DNA of 64,000 bases from Stutzerimonas balearica DSM 6083. GTDB taxonomy: Bacteria > Pseudomonadota > Gammaproteobacteria > Pseudomonadales > Pseudomonadaceae. The stretch's first letter is position 1. Every line of letters starts with the position of its first letter. The notes below the pieces were generated by a model. It ran no database searches, was not told the DNA's origin, and saw only the letters and a list, made by a program, of their open reading frames with translations. This document shows, piece by piece, positions 24,169 through 35,455 of the stretch. The translations under genes and the position numbers were made by a program. The stretch is from positions 1 to 64,000 of the forward strand of contig NZ_CP007511.1 of the NCBI RefSeq assembly GCF_000818015.1, read 5' to 3'.

Positions 24169-24315
24169 ATGCGTTTGTGATGCACTTATGGAATAAAGTC
24201 AAAAGCCGCTGATAAGATGCCCGGCAGCTTTGAAACCGGCTACGCGCCGCGTTCTGCAAGGGTTTGCGGCGCTGGGGCGCCTCAGGCGAAGGCACATCAT
24301 AAAGGGATTCACCAT

Positions 24316-25341
24316 ATGAGGAAATCACTACTCGCCCTGCTGCTGGTGGCCGCCAGCGGGTTCGCCCAGGCCGACGTCCAGCTCAGGGAAGGCTACCCGG
24401 AGCGTTACACGGTAGTGAAGGGCGATACCCTCTGGGACATCTCGGCGCGCTACCTGCGCGAGCCCTGGAAGTGGCCGGAGCTGTGGCACGCCAACCCGCA
24501 GATCGAAAATCCGCACCTGATCTATCCGGGCGACAGCCTGAGCCTGGTGTATATCGATGGCCAGCCGAAGCTGATGCTCAACCGCGGAGCCAGCCGCGGC
24601 ACGATCAAACTGTCGCCGACCGTGCGTACCACGCCGATGGCCGAGGCGATCCCGACGATACCGCTGGAGCAGATCAACAGCTTTCTGCTGAGCAACCGCA
24701 TCATCGACTCGCAGGCGCAGTTCGAGGCCGCGCCCTATATCGTCGCCGGCAATGCCGAGCGAGTGATCAGCGGCGCTGGCGACCGCATCTACGGCCGGGG
24801 CGATTTTTCCGCGAATATCCCGGTGTACGGGATTTTCCGTCAGGGCAAGCAATACACCGATCCGAAGACCGGCGAGTTCCTCGGCATCAATGCCGACGAC
24901 GTCGGCACCGTCGAGGTCGTTCAGGTCGAGGGTGACATCGCCACGCTGCAGCTGACCCGTACCACGCAGGAAGCGCGCATCGGCGATCGGCTGTTCGCCA
25001 GCGAGGAGCGCGCGGTCAATTCGACCTTCATGCCCAGCGCGCCGAGCAGCGACATCGACGGCCTGATCATCGACGTTCCGCGCGGCGTGACGCAGATCGG
25101 CCAGCTGGATGTCGTAACGCTGAACAAGGGCATGCGCGACGGCCTCAAGGAAGGCAACGTGCTGGCCGTGTACAAGACCGGTGAGACGGTACGCGACCGG
25201 GTGACCGGCGAAAACGTCAAGGTGCCGGACGAGCGTGCCGGGCTGCTCATGGTGTTCCGTACCTACGACAAGCTCAGCTATGGCCTGGTATTGCAGGCCA
25301 CCCGCTCACTGGCCGTGAACGACAAGCTGCGCAATCCCTGA
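24316..25341 (+). CDS. tsaP: LysM peptidoglycan-binding protein, TsaP-like
   Basis: Secreted 341-aa protein with a cleavable signal peptide (MRKSLLALLLVAASGFAQA-D). A LysM domain follows at about 30-80 (YTVVKGDTLWDISARYL, NPHLIYPGDSL), then a long C-terminal FlgT-like domain. Position and architecture match P. aeruginosa PA0020, described as TsaP, which anchors the type IV pilus secretin to peptidoglycan. Start ATG 24316 is just upstream of the signal peptide; the earlier ATG at 24217 lacks one. The gene ends at a hairpin terminator (25351-25372). Confidence 0.88.
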   Translation: MRKSLLALLLVAASGFAQADVQLREGYPERYTVVKGDTLWDISARYLREPWKWPELWHANPQIENPHLIYPGDSLSLVYIDGQPKLMLNRGASRGTIKLSPTVRTTPMAEAIPTIPLEQINSFLLSNRIIDSQAQFEAAPYIVAGNAERVISGAGDRIYGRGDFSANIPVYGIFRQGKQYTDPKTGEFLGINADDVGTVEVVQVEGDIATLQLTRTTQEARIGDRLFASEERAVNSTFMPSAPSSDIDGLIIDVPRGVTQIGQLDVVTLNKGMRDGLKEGNVLAVYKTGETVRDRVTGENVKVPDERAGLLMVFRTYDKLSYGLVLQATRSLAVNDKLRNP

Positions 25342-25350
25342 TCGATCCCC

Positions 25351-25372
25351 GAGCCCCGCTGATGCGGGGCTC
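25351..25372 (+). terminator. Terminator after tsaP
   Basis: Perfect 9-bp stem GAGCCCCGC (25351-25359) with GCGGGGCTC (25364-25372) around the loop TGAT, beginning 9 bases after the tsaP stop. The tail (gtactttaaa) is only moderately T-rich, so some read-through into dprA is possible. Confidence 0.8.
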
Positions 25373-25421
25373 GTACTTTAAAGGCCGGCAGGATGCCGGC
25401 CGTGGACAAGGACCGTCCCCC

Positions 25422-26516
25422 ATGCCTCTCGTTTCCCCTGCCGAACTCGAGGCGCGTTTGCGCCTGCACCTGTTGCCCGATCTGGGCCCGCGACGACTGC
25501 GGCGCCTGCTCAGTGCCTTTCCCGATGCCTGTTCGGCGCTCAGCGCGCCGGCGGGTGCCTGGCGTGCCCTGGGTCTGCCGGCCAGCTGCGCCGAGCCGCG
25601 GCGCAGCGCCGAGATCCGCGAACGCGCCCGCGCTGCCCTCGCCTGGCTGGAGCAGCCGCAGCAGCAGCTGGTCGCCTGGGACGACCCCTGCTACCCCGCC
25701 CTGCTCGCCGAGCTGGCGGATGCGCCACCGCTGCTGTTCGTCGCCGGCGACCCGGGCCTGCTGGAAAGTCCGCAGCTGGCGATGGTCGGCAGCCGCCGGG
25801 CGTCGCGCCATGGTCTGGACAACGCCGCTGCCTTCGCCCGCAGCCTGGCCGGCGCGGGTTTCACCGTCACCAGCGGTCTTGCGCTGGGCATCGATGGAGC
25901 GGCCCATCAGGGCGCGCTCGATGTCGGCGGGCGAACGATCGCAGTGCTTGGCACCGGCCTGCAGCGACTCTATCCACAGCGACATGCGCGCCTGGCCGAA
26001 GCCATCGTGGCCGGCGGCGGCGCCCTGGTATCGGAGCTGCCGCTCGACTGCGCACCGCAGGCAAGCAATTTCCCGCGTCGCAATCGGATCATCAGCGGCC
26101 TGTCGCTCGGCGTGCTGGTTGTCGAGGCCAGCCCCTCCAGCGGTTCGCTGATCACCGCACGCTTGGCTGCCGAGCAGGGGCGCGAGGTCTATGCGATCCC
26201 CGGTTCGATCCACCACCCCGGTGCGCGTGGTTGCCATCAGCTGATCCGTGACGGCGCAACGCTGGTCGAAAGCGTGCAGGACGTCCTGCATGGACTACGC
26301 GGCTGGCAGCAGGTCAGTGCACCGTCGGTCACCGATGGCGGCGCCGGCAGCGGTCATCCGCTGCTGCAGCAGTTGCTCGCCGGGGCGATGACCAGCGAGG
26401 AACTGGCGATGGCGCTGGACCTGCCGCTGGGTGAGGTGCTGGCTCAACTGACGGAGCTGGAAATCGACGACCGCGTCGTCAGCGAGAATGGCCTCTGGTC
26501 GGCACGGCGGTGCTGA
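25422..26516 (+). CDS. dprA: DNA-protecting protein DprA (DNA uptake)
   Basis: Binds incoming single-stranded DNA and loads RecA during natural transformation. The 364-aa product has an N-terminal SAM-like helical domain (1-75), the Rossmann-type DprA core with MVGSRRASRHG, the GxDGAAHQGAL loop, the RNRIISGLS motif, EASPSSGSLITARLA and VYAIPGS, and a C-terminal winged-helix domain (about 305-364). ATG 25422 is preceded by aaggac. Natural competence is well known in the stutzeri group, which fits. Confidence 0.95.
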   Translation: MPLVSPAELEARLRLHLLPDLGPRRLRRLLSAFPDACSALSAPAGAWRALGLPASCAEPRRSAEIRERARAALAWLEQPQQQLVAWDDPCYPALLAELADAPPLLFVAGDPGLLESPQLAMVGSRRASRHGLDNAAAFARSLAGAGFTVTSGLALGIDGAAHQGALDVGGRTIAVLGTGLQRLYPQRHARLAEAIVAGGGALVSELPLDCAPQASNFPRRNRIISGLSLGVLVVEASPSSGSLITARLAAEQGREVYAIPGSIHHPGARGCHQLIRDGATLVESVQDVLHGLRGWQQVSAPSVTDGGAGSGHPLLQQLLAGAMTSEELAMALDLPLGEVLAQLTELEIDDRVVSENGLWSARRC

Positions 26517-26577
26517 AGCTGCAGGCAGCACGGGGCTTGGCTAAACTGCTGCGATTTTTTTGCGAGCGGGGGCGGCA

Positions 26578-27135
26578 ATGGTGGGCGATTGGCGGTTGCA
26601 GCAGGTGGCACACGTGGTCCGGCAGGGGGGCGTAATCGCCTATCCGACCGAAGCGGTGTGGGGGGTGGGCTGCGACCCCTGGGACAGCGAGGCGGTCTAC
26701 CACCTGCTGGATCTCAAGCAGCGCCCGGTGGAGAAAGGCCTGATCCTCGTCGCCGACTGCATGGAGCGCTTCGATTTCCTGCTGCAGGACCTGCCCGACG
26801 ATTGGCTGCGACGTTTGGCCAACAGCTGGCCGGGGCCCAATACCTGGCTGGTGCCGCACCAGGACCGCTTGCCGCCGTGGATCACCGGCCGCCACGACAG
26901 CGTGGCGCTGCGGGTGACCGATCACCCGCTGGTGGCACGGCTGTGCGCGCTGACCGGGCCGCTGGTATCGACCTCGGCAAACCCGGCCGGCCGGCCCGCG
27001 GCCCGCAGCGCCTTGCGTGTGCGGCAGTACTTCGGCGACCGGCTGGACTACGTCTTTTGCGGCCCGCTCGGCGGCCGGCGCAACCCCAGCCTGATCCGCG
27101 ATCTGCGCACCGGCACGGTGGTACGCCCCGGCTAG
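26578..27135 (+). CDS. tsaC: Threonylcarbamoyl-AMP synthase TsaC
   Basis: Makes threonylcarbamoyl-AMP from threonine, bicarbonate and ATP for the t6A37 modification of ANN-decoding tRNAs. The 185-aa product has the YrdC fold: [18 protein letters not shown], the [11 protein letters not shown] signature and the ST/SAN motif [15 protein letters not shown]. The start ATG 26578 is chosen because the family begins near here; an earlier ATG lies at 26560. It follows dprA by 61 bases. Confidence 0.95.
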   Translation: MVGDWRLQQVAHVVRQGGVIAYPTEAVWGVGCDPWDSEAVYHLLDLKQRPVEKGLILVADCMERFDFLLQDLPDDWLRRLANSWPGPNTWLVPHQDRLPPWITGRHDSVALRVTDHPLVARLCALTGPLVSTSANPAGRPAARSALRVRQYFGDRLDYVFCGPLGGRRNPSLIRDLRTGTVVRPG

Positions 27136-27145
27136 CGGTGCCCGT

Positions 27146-29179
<2,034 letters not shown>

Positions 29180-29206
29180 CGCCGGCGGGCTTGAATCGGG
29201 TGCAAT

Positions 29207-29221
29207 CAAGAATGATTCTTG
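29207..29221. promoter_or_regulatory. Fur-like operator
   Basis: CAAGAATGATTCTTG is a perfect 7-1-7 palindrome with the AAT-N-ATT core of Fur sites (TGATAAT-N-ATTATCA type), though its outer bases differ from consensus. It lies 28 bases after hemF and 77 bases before the DUF2946-like gene, where a promoter for the TonB receptor operon is expected. Iron repression is inferred from the pattern and the genes. Confidence 0.55.
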
Positions 29222-29297
29222 AGCTCGCTCAATTCTTTTTCATGTCGATGCTCAATACCATGCGCCCCATCGCCAACTGCGATGTGCCCGACTGCCG

Positions 29298-29687
29298 ATG
29301 AAGCACCACCGATTCCCCGCCTGGCTGGCCAGTCTGGCCCTGCTGCTGCACCTGCTGAGCATGTCGCTCGCCGGTGCGTGGCCGGCCGACAGCGGCCGCC
29401 TGCTCGAGCACGGTGATCGCACGTCACTGGCACAAGGCGAGGCGCATCCAGGGCACGCGGCGCACGCCGCAGCGGGTAGCCACGAACAGCCGCACGCCGG
29501 CCACGGCGGAATGCCGCCCTGTTGCTGCACCGGTGCCATGGGCCTCGCCGCCCTGCCTGTGGCCTCGCCCCCCGTCCTGCCGGCCACAGCCAGGCGCACC
29601 TATGCGCGGGCCGAACGGCACAGTGCCTGGCCGTCACCCCGCGAACGCTGGCCGGCGCTCAACCCGCGCGCCTCGCCGCTCGCCTAA
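29298..29687 (+). CDS. DUF2946-like His/Cys-rich protein upstream of a TonB receptor
   Basis: 129-aa protein with an N-terminal hydrophobic signal (LASLALLLHLLSMSLAG, 10-26), a His-rich stretch at 50-69 (HPGHAAHAAAGSHEQPHAGH) and a Cys cluster C75-C77, the look of a metal-sensing DUF2946 protein. In Bordetella pertussis, a DUF2946 upstream ORF (CruR) tunes translation of the TonB receptor gene bfrG in response to copper; the arrangement here is the same. No SD is visible. The start overlaps by ATGA the end of a 19-codon frame (29242-29301) containing an NCDVPDC motif, so coupled translation is possible. Confidence 0.62.
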   Translation: MKHHRFPAWLASLALLLHLLSMSLAGAWPADSGRLLEHGDRTSLAQGEAHPGHAAHAAAGSHEQPHAGHGGMPPCCCTGAMGLAALPVASPPVLPATARRTYARAERHSAWPSPRERWPALNPRASPLA

Positions 29688-29784
29688 CGCCTGCCGGCGT
29701 CTTCCCTGCCTGCACACCCGAACGCCCACGTCGCCAGTCGATGGCGTGTGCGCCTGCCGACGGCTGCCTGCCGCGGCCTGCCTG

Positions 29785-31842
29785 TTGCACAAGGAAACTG
29801 CGAGATGTTCTACCACCCTGCGCCGCGCGCCGCGCGCCGCGCTGCCCTGCCTGCTTGCCTGCGCCCTGCTCGGCGTCCACTCCACCTCGGCTTCGGCCGA
29901 TACTGCCCTGTCGCTGGGCAGCAGTACCGTCATCGCCAACCCGTCCAGCGGCAGCCTGCCGACCAGCAGCGTGATCAGCTCGGTCGACCTGCTGGGCAGC
30001 GACATCCTCGAGCAGCAGCCGGTGCTCTACAGCTGGGAGCTGTTCCGCCGCGCGCCGGGGGTGATGCTCACCGAATTCGGCCAGGGCACCACCTCCGGCA
30101 AGCTGTCCTTTCGTGGCTTCAACGGCGAGGGCGAGGTCAACGCGGTCAAGCTGCTGATCGACGGCATCCCGAGCAACAGCAACGACGGCAACATGCCCTA
30201 CCTGGACATGCTGTTTCCGCTGGAGATCGACGGCATCGAGGTGGTGCGTGGCACCAACGACCCGCGCTACGGCCTGTACAACATCGCCGGTAACGTCGCC
30301 GTGCAGTCGCGCATCGGTGGCGACTACGGCAAGGCGCGGCTGCGCTACGGCAGCTACGACACCCAGGAGCTGCAGCTGGCCAAGGGCATCGAAAGCGGCA
30401 ACTGGACGCAGAACTACTTCATCGGCCAGCAGAAGAGCGATGGCTACCGCGACCATGCCGGCAGCGAGCGCAGCAGCCTGTCCGGCAAATGGTTCTACAC
30501 GCCGGATGCCGGCAACTGGCGCCTGGGCCTGATCGCCCGGCACTACGAGGCCGAGGCCGACGAACCGGGTTACCTCTCCCGTGAGGATGCGCGGCACTCG
30601 CCACGCCAGTCCTACGCGCTGTCGTCCAGTGACATGGGCGAGCGGCGCATGAACCAGCTCAGCCTGCATCTGGACAGCCAGCTGGCGGCCGATCTGTCGT
30701 GGGCCACCAAGGTCTGGCTCAACACCCTGGACGACGATCGCTGGGTGCGCTTTTCCTTGGCCGCACCGCAACAGCGGCGCTTCACCGAAGAGAAGCACTA
30801 CGGCGCACGCACCGCGCTGACCTACCGCCCGGACGTGTCCTGGCTATACGACCTGGCCCTCGAAGGTGGGCTCGACACCGAGCAGCAGCGCAACCGCAGC
30901 GAGCGCTACACCACCGTCGAGCGCCAGGTCGTGACCCAGACCCGCGACCAGCGCTTCGACTACGACAGCTACGGCGCCTACCTGCAGGCGGTGATCCAGC
31001 CGGTCGAGTCGCTGAAGATCATCCCGGCGTTTCGCGTCGATCGCATCGAGGGCGACTTCACCGACGAGCTGAGTGGCAACGATTACGCCATCAACGACTA
31101 CGGCAGCATCGAGCAGCCGAAGATCAGCCTGATCTACACCCCCGTCGAGCAGTTGAGCCTGTATGGCAACTGGGGGCGGACCTTCCAGATCGGCACTGGC
31201 GCAGCCGCCTACAAGGTGCCGCCACGCACCGCGGACTTGTCGCCGTCGATCAATGATGGCTGGGAGACCGGTATCAAGTTCAACCCCGTACCCTGGCTCG
31301 ACGGCCGTATCGCCTATTGGGAGCAGGTGGCGTCCGACGAGGTCCGGCGCCGGCTCAACGATCCCAGTGGCGAGTCGGAGAACCTCGGCCAGACCCGTCG
31401 CTGGGGTTATGACGCCCAGCTCAATCTCTACCCCACTGCCGAGCTCAGCCTGTGGCTGGCGCATTCCTGGCAGTTCTCCGAGATCGAGAAAGCCGACCCG
31501 AGCCTGCCGGCGAGCCAGGGCCAGCAGATCGACCACGTGCCGCAGCGGCTGTACTCGGCCGGCAGCACCTACCAGGCGACGCCGGACCTGCAGCTCAGCG
31601 CCTGGCTCAACGGCCAGACCGATTACTACCTCGAGCGCGAGAACACCCAGGGCCGATACGGCGGCTACGTGCTGCTCAACCTGGGCGCCAGCTACCAGCT
31701 GACCGAGCAGCTGGCCGTCGACCTGCAGCTGAAGAACCTCACTGACCGCTACTACGAGTACGTCTGGTACGACGGTGCCGAGACCTTGCATGCGCCGGGT
31801 GATGGCCGCTCGCTGTATGCCGCCGTGACCCTGGACCTCTGA
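29785..31842 (+). CDS. TonB-dependent outer-membrane receptor, start region out of phase
   Basis: Outer-membrane active transporter, about 680 aa. The mature part has a signal-peptide cleavage near STSASA-D, a TonB-box-like stretch (SSTVIAN), a plug domain (SVISSVDLLG to VVRGTNDPRYGLYNIAGNV) and a 22-strand-type barrel to the stop. The only SD-preceded start is ATG 29805 (AAGGA at 29791), which is not in this frame. Three copies of a 7-base repeat at 29820-29840 follow it, and losing one copy restores a perfect signal peptide. As sequenced, an in-frame TTG at 29785 is the only nearby start. The ligand is probably a ferric siderophore or metal complex, with a PepSY partner downstream. Confidence 0.85.
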   Translation: MHKETARCSTTLRRAPRAALPCLLACALLGVHSTSASADTALSLGSSTVIANPSSGSLPTSSVISSVDLLGSDILEQQPVLYSWELFRRAPGVMLTEFGQGTTSGKLSFRGFNGEGEVNAVKLLIDGIPSNSNDGNMPYLDMLFPLEIDGIEVVRGTNDPRYGLYNIAGNVAVQSRIGGDYGKARLRYGSYDTQELQLAKGIESGNWTQNYFIGQQKSDGYRDHAGSERSSLSGKWFYTPDAGNWRLGLIARHYEAEADEPGYLSREDARHSPRQSYALSSSDMGERRMNQLSLHLDSQLAADLSWATKVWLNTLDDDRWVRFSLAAPQQRRFTEEKHYGARTALTYRPDVSWLYDLALEGGLDTEQQRNRSERYTTVERQVVTQTRDQRFDYDSYGAYLQAVIQPVESLKIIPAFRVDRIEGDFTDELSGNDYAINDYGSIEQPKISLIYTPVEQLSLYGNWGRTFQIGTGAAAYKVPPRTADLSPSINDGWETGIKFNPVPWLDGRIAYWEQVASDEVRRRLNDPSGESENLGQTRRWGYDAQLNLYPTAELSLWLAHSWQFSEIEKADPSLPASQGQQIDHVPQRLYSAGSTYQATPDLQLSAWLNGQTDYYLERENTQGRYGGYVLLNLGASYQLTEQLAVDLQLKNLTDRYYEYVWYDGAETLHAPGDGRSLYAAVTLDL
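29820..29840 (+). repeat. Tandem heptamer GCGCCGC x3 in the TonB receptor signal-peptide codons
   Basis: Three perfect copies of GCGCCGC (29820-29826, 29827-29833, 29834-29840), then a degenerate GCTGCCC. They sit between ATG 29805 and the receptor's mature part. With three copies the ATG frame is out of phase; two or five copies put it in phase. This is what slipped-strand phase variation uses, but a sequencing or assembly error in GC-rich DNA would look the same. Confidence 0.85.
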
Positions 31843-31847
31843 GCCGC

Positions 31848-33368
31848 ATGAAGCGCTATCTGTACCTCGCACACCGCTGGCTCGGCATCGCCCTGGGGCT
31901 GTTCGTCCTGGCCTGGATCGTCAGCGGCGTGGTGATGCTCTTCGTCGGCTACCCCAAGTTGACGCCAGAGGAGCACCTTTCACGCTTGCAGCCGCTAAGC
32001 GCCGATTGCTGCATCGCGCCGGGTGTGGCGCTTGCCGCCAGTGGCGATCCGCGCACCCCGCTCAGCCTGCGCCTGACCGGTGCCGGTGGCTCGCCGCGCT
32101 ATCTGCTGGACTACGGCGACGGGCCGCTGCTGGCGGTAGACGCACGCAGCGGCAAGCGCATCCAGCACATCGGCGCTGCCGAGGCCCTGGCCAGCGCGCG
32201 GCAGTTCGCCGGTGCCGAGGTGCGCTTGCTCGACCGGGTCGAAGAGGATGCCTGGACGCGCAATCATGCGCTGGCCCGCGAGCGACCGCTGTATCGCTTG
32301 CAGGCCGACGATGGCGAAGGGCGTCTGCTCTACGTTTCCAGCCACACCGGGCTGGTGGTGCGCGACGCCACGGCCCATGAGCGATCCTGGAACCTGCTTG
32401 GCGCCTGGCTGCACTGGCTCTACCCATTGCGTGAAGTCATGCCGAAGGCGCTCTGGTCGGTGGCATTGGTCTACGGTGCGTTGCTCGCCGCGGTGCTGGC
32501 GCTGCTGGGCATGCTGATCGGCCTGCTGCGCTGGCGCTTCACCGGGCGCTACCGCAACGGCTCGCACTCGCCCTACCCGGCCGGCGCCAGCCGCGTGCAC
32601 CACGTCGGCGGTCTGCTGATCGGCGTGGCGCTGCTGGTCTGGCTGGTCAGCGGCATGCTGTCGATGGAGCCTTGGGGGCTGTTCGAGAAACGTTCGACCA
32701 TCGACGCCGCCGCGCTCAGAAGCGCGCCGCTGAACGCTGGGGCGGTTAAGACGGGCCTTGTCTCTACGCTGGCCCGGTTGCGCGAGGCGGGTATCGCGCC
32801 GGTGGAACTGCAGTGGCAGGTGTTCGGCGATCAGCCCTACCTGCTCGGCATCGATGCCAGGGGCGAAACGCGCATCCTGCGCGCCAGCGGTTCCGCGCCG
32901 GCACAGCTGCGCCTGGAACGCGCGGTGCTGGAGCGCCAGGTCCGTCAGACCTGGCCGGAGCAGCGGCTGCACTTCGATTGGCTGGAGCAGGAAGACTTCC
33001 ACTACTACGCCCGCAACGAACCAAGCCTCTACAGCCATCTACCGCGACGGCTGCCGATGCTGCGGGTGCGTTTCGACGATCCGGCGTCGACCTGGCTGCA
33101 TCTCGATCCCTACAGCGGCACCGTCATCGAACAGTTGGATCAGCGCCGGCGTGCCGTTCGCTGGGTGTTCAAGCTGCTGCACAGCTGGGACTGGCTGCCC
33201 TTGCTGCAACGGCCGCTGCTGCGCGACGGCCTGCTGCTGGCCTTCAGTGCGGGTGCGCTGGTGATCAGCCTGAGCGGCGTGCTGCTGGGCTGGCGACGGT
33301 TAAGGCGCCGTCGCCAGCGGCCCGGCCGGTCAGGCGCGGCGGCCTGCCGGCGTGCGGCCGATGCCTGA
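31848..33368 (+). CDS. PepSY-associated membrane protein (ferric reductase-like)
   Basis: 506-aa inner-membrane protein with about four membrane segments: one at 10-32 ([19 protein letters not shown]), two near 200-225 and 255-275, and one near 465-485. Periplasmic PepSY regions lie between them. Proteins of this kind occur beside siderophore receptors and are thought to reduce or release iron after uptake. It starts 5 bases after the receptor stop, so the two form one operon. The C-terminal tail is Arg/Ala-rich. Confidence 0.82.
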   Translation: MKRYLYLAHRWLGIALGLFVLAWIVSGVVMLFVGYPKLTPEEHLSRLQPLSADCCIAPGVALAASGDPRTPLSLRLTGAGGSPRYLLDYGDGPLLAVDARSGKRIQHIGAAEALASARQFAGAEVRLLDRVEEDAWTRNHALARERPLYRLQADDGEGRLLYVSSHTGLVVRDATAHERSWNLLGAWLHWLYPLREVMPKALWSVALVYGALLAAVLALLGMLIGLLRWRFTGRYRNGSHSPYPAGASRVHHVGGLLIGVALLVWLVSGMLSMEPWGLFEKRSTIDAAALRSAPLNAGAVKTGLVSTLARLREAGIAPVELQWQVFGDQPYLLGIDARGETRILRASGSAPAQLRLERAVLERQVRQTWPEQRLHFDWLEQEDFHYYARNEPSLYSHLPRRLPMLRVRFDDPASTWLHLDPYSGTVIEQLDQRRRAVRWVFKLLHSWDWLPLLQRPLLRDGLLLAFSAGALVISLSGVLLGWRRLRRRRQRPGRSGAAACRRAADA

Positions 33369-33442
33369 CGGTTGCACGACGCTGGCAGCCGCTGGCAAAA
33401 AACTGCAAGCTTCCGGCTTTTGCCTTCCAGCTGAGGACTCCC

Positions 33443-34264
33443 ATGGACCGCTACGGTGTATTCGGCAACCCGATCGGCCACAGCAAGTCGCCGCAGATCC
33501 ACCGTCTGTTCGCCGAGCAGACCGGCCAGGCGTTGACCTACGAGGCGGTGCTCGCGCCGTTGGACGGCTTCGCCGAAGCGGCCCGGGCGTTCTTCGTCGA
33601 AGGCCGCGGCGCCAATGTCACGGTGCCGTTCAAGGAGCAGGCCTGGCGCCTGGCCGACGATCTGACCGAGCGGGCTCGTTGCGCCGGCGCAGTGAATACC
33701 CTGAAGAAACTCGATGATGGCCGCCTGTTGGGCGACAACACCGACGGCATCGGCCTGGTCAACGACCTGACCGCCAATGCCGGCGTCGAACTCCAGGGCC
33801 GGCGCATCCTCCTGCTGGGTGCGGGCGGTGCGGTGCGCGGCGTGCTGGAGCCATTGCTGGCACAGCGCCCGGCGGCATTGGTGATCGCCAACCGCACGCC
33901 GGCGCGGGCACAGGCGCTGGCCACCGAGTTCGCCGCGCGCGGCCCGGTGTCGGCGGTGGCGTTCGCCGACTTGCAGGGGCCCTTCGATGTCATCGTCAAC
34001 GGCACCTCGGCGAGCCTGGGTGGCGAGCTGCCACCGCTGGCCGACGAGCTGGTCGAGGCCGGCCGGACGTTCTGCTACGACATGATGTACGGCGCCGAAC
34101 CGACGCCCTTCTGCCGCTGGGCCAGCCGGCTCGGCGCGCAGTGCCGCGACGGCCTGGGCATGCTCGTCGAGCAGGCGGCTGCCGCCTTTTTGCTGTGGCG
34201 CGGCGTACGGCCTGACACCGCGGCCGTGCAAGCCGAACTGCGGCGACAGCTGCAGGCGTCCTGA
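33443..34264 (+). CDS. aroE: Shikimate 5-dehydrogenase
   Basis: NADPH-dependent reduction of 3-dehydroshikimate in the chorismate pathway. The 273-aa product has the shikimate site [13 protein letters not shown] near the N-terminus, catalytic Lys in [18 protein letters not shown], and the NADPH motif [13 protein letters not shown] with basic NRT (NRTPARAQ), so NADPH is the expected cofactor. ATG 33443 follows the SD-like ctgaggac. In P. aeruginosa aroE directly follows hemF; here the metal cassette separates them. Confidence 0.97.
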   Translation: MDRYGVFGNPIGHSKSPQIHRLFAEQTGQALTYEAVLAPLDGFAEAARAFFVEGRGANVTVPFKEQAWRLADDLTERARCAGAVNTLKKLDDGRLLGDNTDGIGLVNDLTANAGVELQGRRILLLGAGGAVRGVLEPLLAQRPAALVIANRTPARAQALATEFAARGPVSAVAFADLQGPFDVIVNGTSASLGGELPPLADELVEAGRTFCYDMMYGAEPTPFCRWASRLGAQCRDGLGMLVEQAAAAFLLWRGVRPDTAAVQAELRRQLQAS

Positions 34265-34276
34265 AGGCGGCTCGCC

Positions 34277-34864
34277 TCAGAGACGGAAGTGGATGCGCTC
34301 GCGCAGGTGACGCGGCTGCTCCAGTTCGTCGACGATGCCCGCGGCCAGCCGGCGCAGTGACTCATGTTGCGTGTCGTCGCTGGCGCGAGCCAGGTCTTCG
34401 ATGCTCAGCCCCGGTTCGCTGTGCTCGGCATCGATCAGCGTCCAGCGCAGCGGCGTGGCGGTCAGCTGCTGCAAGCCGCGCTGCACCGACGGGTCCTGCT
34501 CGATCCGCGGGAAGTCGGCGACCAGCAGCAGCCGGTCGACGTTCACCCTTGGCAAGCCACTCAGCAAGGCGGCCAGCGCCTGCTCGAAGCCCTGCGGCGA
34601 GGCCGGGCTGCTCGGCAGCCGGTCGGCATTGAACAGGCAGAGCACCGCATCCATGCCGGCCACGCTCTCACTCACGCTGATCGGGTCGTACAGATCCGCC
34701 GGCTTGGTGCGCAAGCCCGGGCGTGCGGTCAGCGAGTTGAGATCGTCGAGCAGGGCAACCGCCTCGTGCTGCCGGCTGAGCAGCTCGACCAACAGGGCGC
34801 TGCCCAGGCTGCAATGCGCGCCATAGAGCGCGAACTTCAGGCGCGGCGTTTCGGCGTTGCGCAT
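34277..34864 (-). CDS. Rossmann-fold NAD(P)-binding protein, function unknown
   Basis: 195-aa cytoplasmic protein. The start FALYGAHCSLGSALLVELLSR is an NmrA-like dinucleotide motif (G-x-x-x-x-G), although the canonical GxxGxxG is degenerate, with Ala-His-Cys in the middle. Residues 90-195 show no catalytic Tyr-Lys pair, so it may not be an active SDR. It starts 3 bases after the DUF883 gene's stop and converges on aroE. I do not recognise a specific function. Confidence 0.7.
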   Translation of the reverse strand: MRNAETPRLKFALYGAHCSLGSALLVELLSRQHEAVALLDDLNSLTARPGLRTKPADLYDPISVSESVAGMDAVLCLFNADRLPSSPASPQGFEQALAALLSGLPRVNVDRLLLVADFPRIEQDPSVQRGLQQLTATPLRWTLIDAEHSEPGLSIEDLARASDDTQHESLRRLAAGIVDELEQPRHLRERIHFRL

Positions 34865-34867
34865 GGT

Positions 34868-35179
34868 TCAGCGCCGCGTGACCAGGTAACCGATCAGCGC
34901 GAAGGCGCCGGCCGCGAGCGCCGCAGTCGCCAACGGATGCTGGCGGGCGCATTCCTTGGCCATGCGCCCGGCGTCGTGGCTGCGGCGGGAGAGCTCGGCG
35001 CAATGTTCGTCCCAGTGCGCGTCCTGCCAGAGCGCTTCGGCACGCGAGCGCAGGCTGCCGAGGCCATGGCGCGATTCACGCGCGGCGTCGTGCTTGAGTT
35101 TGTCCAGGGCGCGGACCAGGTTGTCGATCTCGTGCTGGATGTCTTCGCGGGTGGTCGGTGTATGGCTGAAGCGGGACAT
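34868..35179 (-). CDS. DUF883 (ElaB/YqjD-type) membrane-anchored protein
   Basis: 103-aa protein with a long amphipathic helical N-part (12-80, coiled-coil-like) and a C-terminal membrane anchor (HPLATAALAAGAFALIGYLV) ending in basic TRR, the architecture of ElaB/YqjD. E. coli members bind stationary-phase ribosomes and tether them to the membrane. The gene is adjacent to the Rossmann gene, so cotranscription is likely. Stress induction is inferred from the family. Confidence 0.82.
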   Translation of the reverse strand: MSRFSHTPTTREDIQHEIDNLVRALDKLKHDAARESRHGLGSLRSRAEALWQDAHWDEHCAELSRRSHDAGRMAKECARQHPLATAALAAGAFALIGYLVTRR

Positions 35180-35388
35180 GGCGGGTACCTCCCCTGATAA
35201 ACCTGTCTGTTGGACTGCTGCGGTCGTTGAAGGTGCAATCGCGGTGCTGCGACCACGGGCCGCCGTTGCGCCAGACGGTCGTTCGCTTCGGCAGGCCTCT
35301 TCTACACTCTAGTAGGCCGGCGGCGCGTCGCCGACGCCGTGAGCGCTTTGCCGCGTGTGAGCGACGCCAAGTCGGACGGGCTTTTCCG

Positions 35389-35394
35389 TATACT
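35389..35394 (+). promoter_or_regulatory. Putative -10 box of pbpG
   Basis: TATACT at 35389-35394, 62 bases upstream of the pbpG GTG start, is a good match to the sigma-70 -10 consensus (TATAAT). No clear -35 hexamer was found at the expected spacing. Confidence 0.4.
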
Positions 35395-35455
35395 GCGGCG
35401 CCGCGCTTCAGGCGCCGCCCCACTCCCCTCTCTCTTGCCCAAATCGGTGAATGCA

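Noticed and set aside
29374..29784. Extending the TonB receptor to an ATG at 29374
   Set aside because: This would add over 130 residues antiphase to the DUF2946 gene, with no signal-like N-terminus and no SD. The ambiguity at the heptamer is a better explanation.
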